From Caulobacteraceae bacterium (GTDB lineage Bacteria > Pseudomonadota > Alphaproteobacteria > Caulobacterales > Caulobacteraceae): DNA of 12,481 nucleotides. The notes under the pieces were generated by a model. That model had not been told where the DNA came from. It searched no databases and worked only from the letters and a program-made list of their open reading frames with translations. Numbering within the stretch: position 1 is the stretch's first letter; every line of letters begins with the position of its first letter. The DNA lies in the NCBI GenBank assembly GCA_013815405.1, contig JACDGF010000022.1:1-12481 (forward strand). Direction: 5' to 3'. Made by a program: the position numbers and the translations under genes. This document shows, piece by piece, positions 11,926-12,481 of this stretch.

Positions 11926-12481
11926 ATGAGCGTTTTCGACTCTCCCGCCTTCGAGGGCCACGAAGGCGTCCACGCCTTCCATGACCGGGCCTCGGGACTG
12001 AAATGTTTCATCGCCATCCATTCCACCGCCCGCGGGCCGGCGGCCGGCGGATGCCGGATGTGGAACTATCCCGACGAACAGGCGGCGCTGGACGACGCCC
12101 TGCGCCTGTCCCGGGCCATGTCGTTCAAGAACGCGGTGGCGGACCTCGAGCTGGGCGGCGGCAAGGCGGTGATCATCGGCGATTCGCACACCGCCAAGAC
12201 CCCGGCTCTGTTCGAGTCTTTCGGCCGGGCTGTCGAGGCCCTGGGCGGACGCTACTGGAGCGCCGAGGACGTGGGCGTGACCCCCGCCGATCTGGCCCAC
12301 GCGCGCAAGGCGACGCGGTACATGGCCGGCCTGGAAGGTCATCCGGCCGCCTCGGGCGATCCCAGCCCGGTGACCGCCGAAGGGATCAGACGGGGGATCG
12401 CGCTCTGCGCGCGGCGGGTCCTCGGGCAGGGCCTGGACGGAGTGACCGTCGCCCTCCAGGGGGTCGGCCATGTCGGGGCCG
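11926..12481 (+). CDS. Leu/Glu/Phe/Val dehydrogenase (C-terminus cut off by window edge)
   Basis: NAD-dependent amino-acid dehydrogenase that oxidatively deaminates an aliphatic or aromatic amino acid to its 2-oxo acid and ammonia. 185 codons are present of about 350. Seen: K68 in MSFKNAVADLELGGGK and K80 at its end, and D115 in WSAEDVGVTPADL; these Lys-Lys-Asp positions coincide with the numbering I recall for Bacillus leucine dehydrogenase. The nucleotide-binding motif ALQGVGHVG (176-184) begins at the edge. The ATG at 11926 has AAGGG 5 bases upstream. Residue 40 is Ala in GPAAGG, where leucine dehydrogenases usually have Leu, so preference between Leu/Val and Phe is open. It follows a terminator-like hairpin, so it is probably an independent unit. 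Confidence 0.93.
   Translation, partial: MSVFDSPAFEGHEGVHAFHDRASGLKCFIAIHSTARGPAAGGCRMWNYPDEQAALDDALRLSRAMSFKNAVADLELGGGKAVIIGDSHTAKTPALFESFGRAVEALGGRYWSAEDVGVTPADLAHARKATRYMAGLEGHPAASGDPSPVTAEGIRRGIALCARRVLGQGLDGVTVALQGVGHVGA

Noticed and set aside
10807..12471. 554-codon open frame on the minus strand across the hydrolase and Leu/Phe dehydrogenase genes
   Set aside because: It crosses two well-supported plus-strand genes and their gap, with no family motif.
1..12481. tRNA, rRNA, CRISPR, insertion sequences, phage or integrative element
   Set aside because: No cloverleaf, rRNA core, spaced repeats, transposase or integrase motif was seen. Codon and base use look uniform throughout.

Overview
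The window looks like chromosomal DNA of a high-GC alphaproteobacterium, most likely Caulobacterales (Caulobacter/Phenylobacterium-like). The grounds are the very high GC, dense packing with ATGA overlaps, the gene families present (an ECF42 sigma factor with a DGPF partner, an S46 dipeptidyl-peptidase, several GSTs, fatty-acid enzymes) and a TTGACG-type promoter. The genus is an inference. No rRNA, tRNA, CRISPR array, transposase or integrase was seen, and no gene-free stretch exceeds about 145 bases.

Layout. (1) 1-2512: on the minus strand an ArsR-type regulator is followed by a DGPF/YCII protein and an ECF42-type sigma factor, which is cut by the left edge. The last two overlap by ATGA and are preceded by a good match to an ECF42-type promoter. 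Divergent from the regulator is a NIPSNAP-family gene, and the 141-bp gap between them holds a perfect 7-4-7 inverted repeat that is a good operator candidate. (2) 2536-4220, minus strand: a Phd/YefM-type antitoxin, a PemK/MazF-like toxin, and then an MFE-2-like short-chain dehydrogenase with its own promoter-like sequence. (3) 4354-7100, plus strand: a secreted S46 dipeptidyl-peptidase overlapping a glutathione S-transferase. (4) 7108-7563, minus: a PaaI-type hotdog thioesterase, divergent from (5) 7627-11841, plus: acyl-CoA dehydrogenase, ZIP-family transporter, second GST, uracil-DNA-glycosylase-family protein and an alpha/beta-hydrolase lipoprotein, followed by a terminator-like hairpin. 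(6) From 11926 to the right edge: a Leu/Glu/Phe/Val dehydrogenase, truncated by the window.

Taken together this is mainly metabolism and stress housekeeping: peptide scavenging, acyl-CoA oxidation, thioester hydrolysis, branched-chain or aromatic amino-acid deamination, GST detoxification and damaged-base repair, interspersed with three small regulatory modules (ECF42/DGPF, ArsR/NIPSNAP, Phd/PemK). No wholly new system is evident. The points most worth a second look are a pair of compensating frameshifts inside the UDG-family gene, which replace about 29 residues with out-of-frame sequence, the ECF42-like autoregulatory promoter, and the ArsR/NIPSNAP divergent module with its palindrome. Family assignments rest on motifs recognised by eye; no database search was run.
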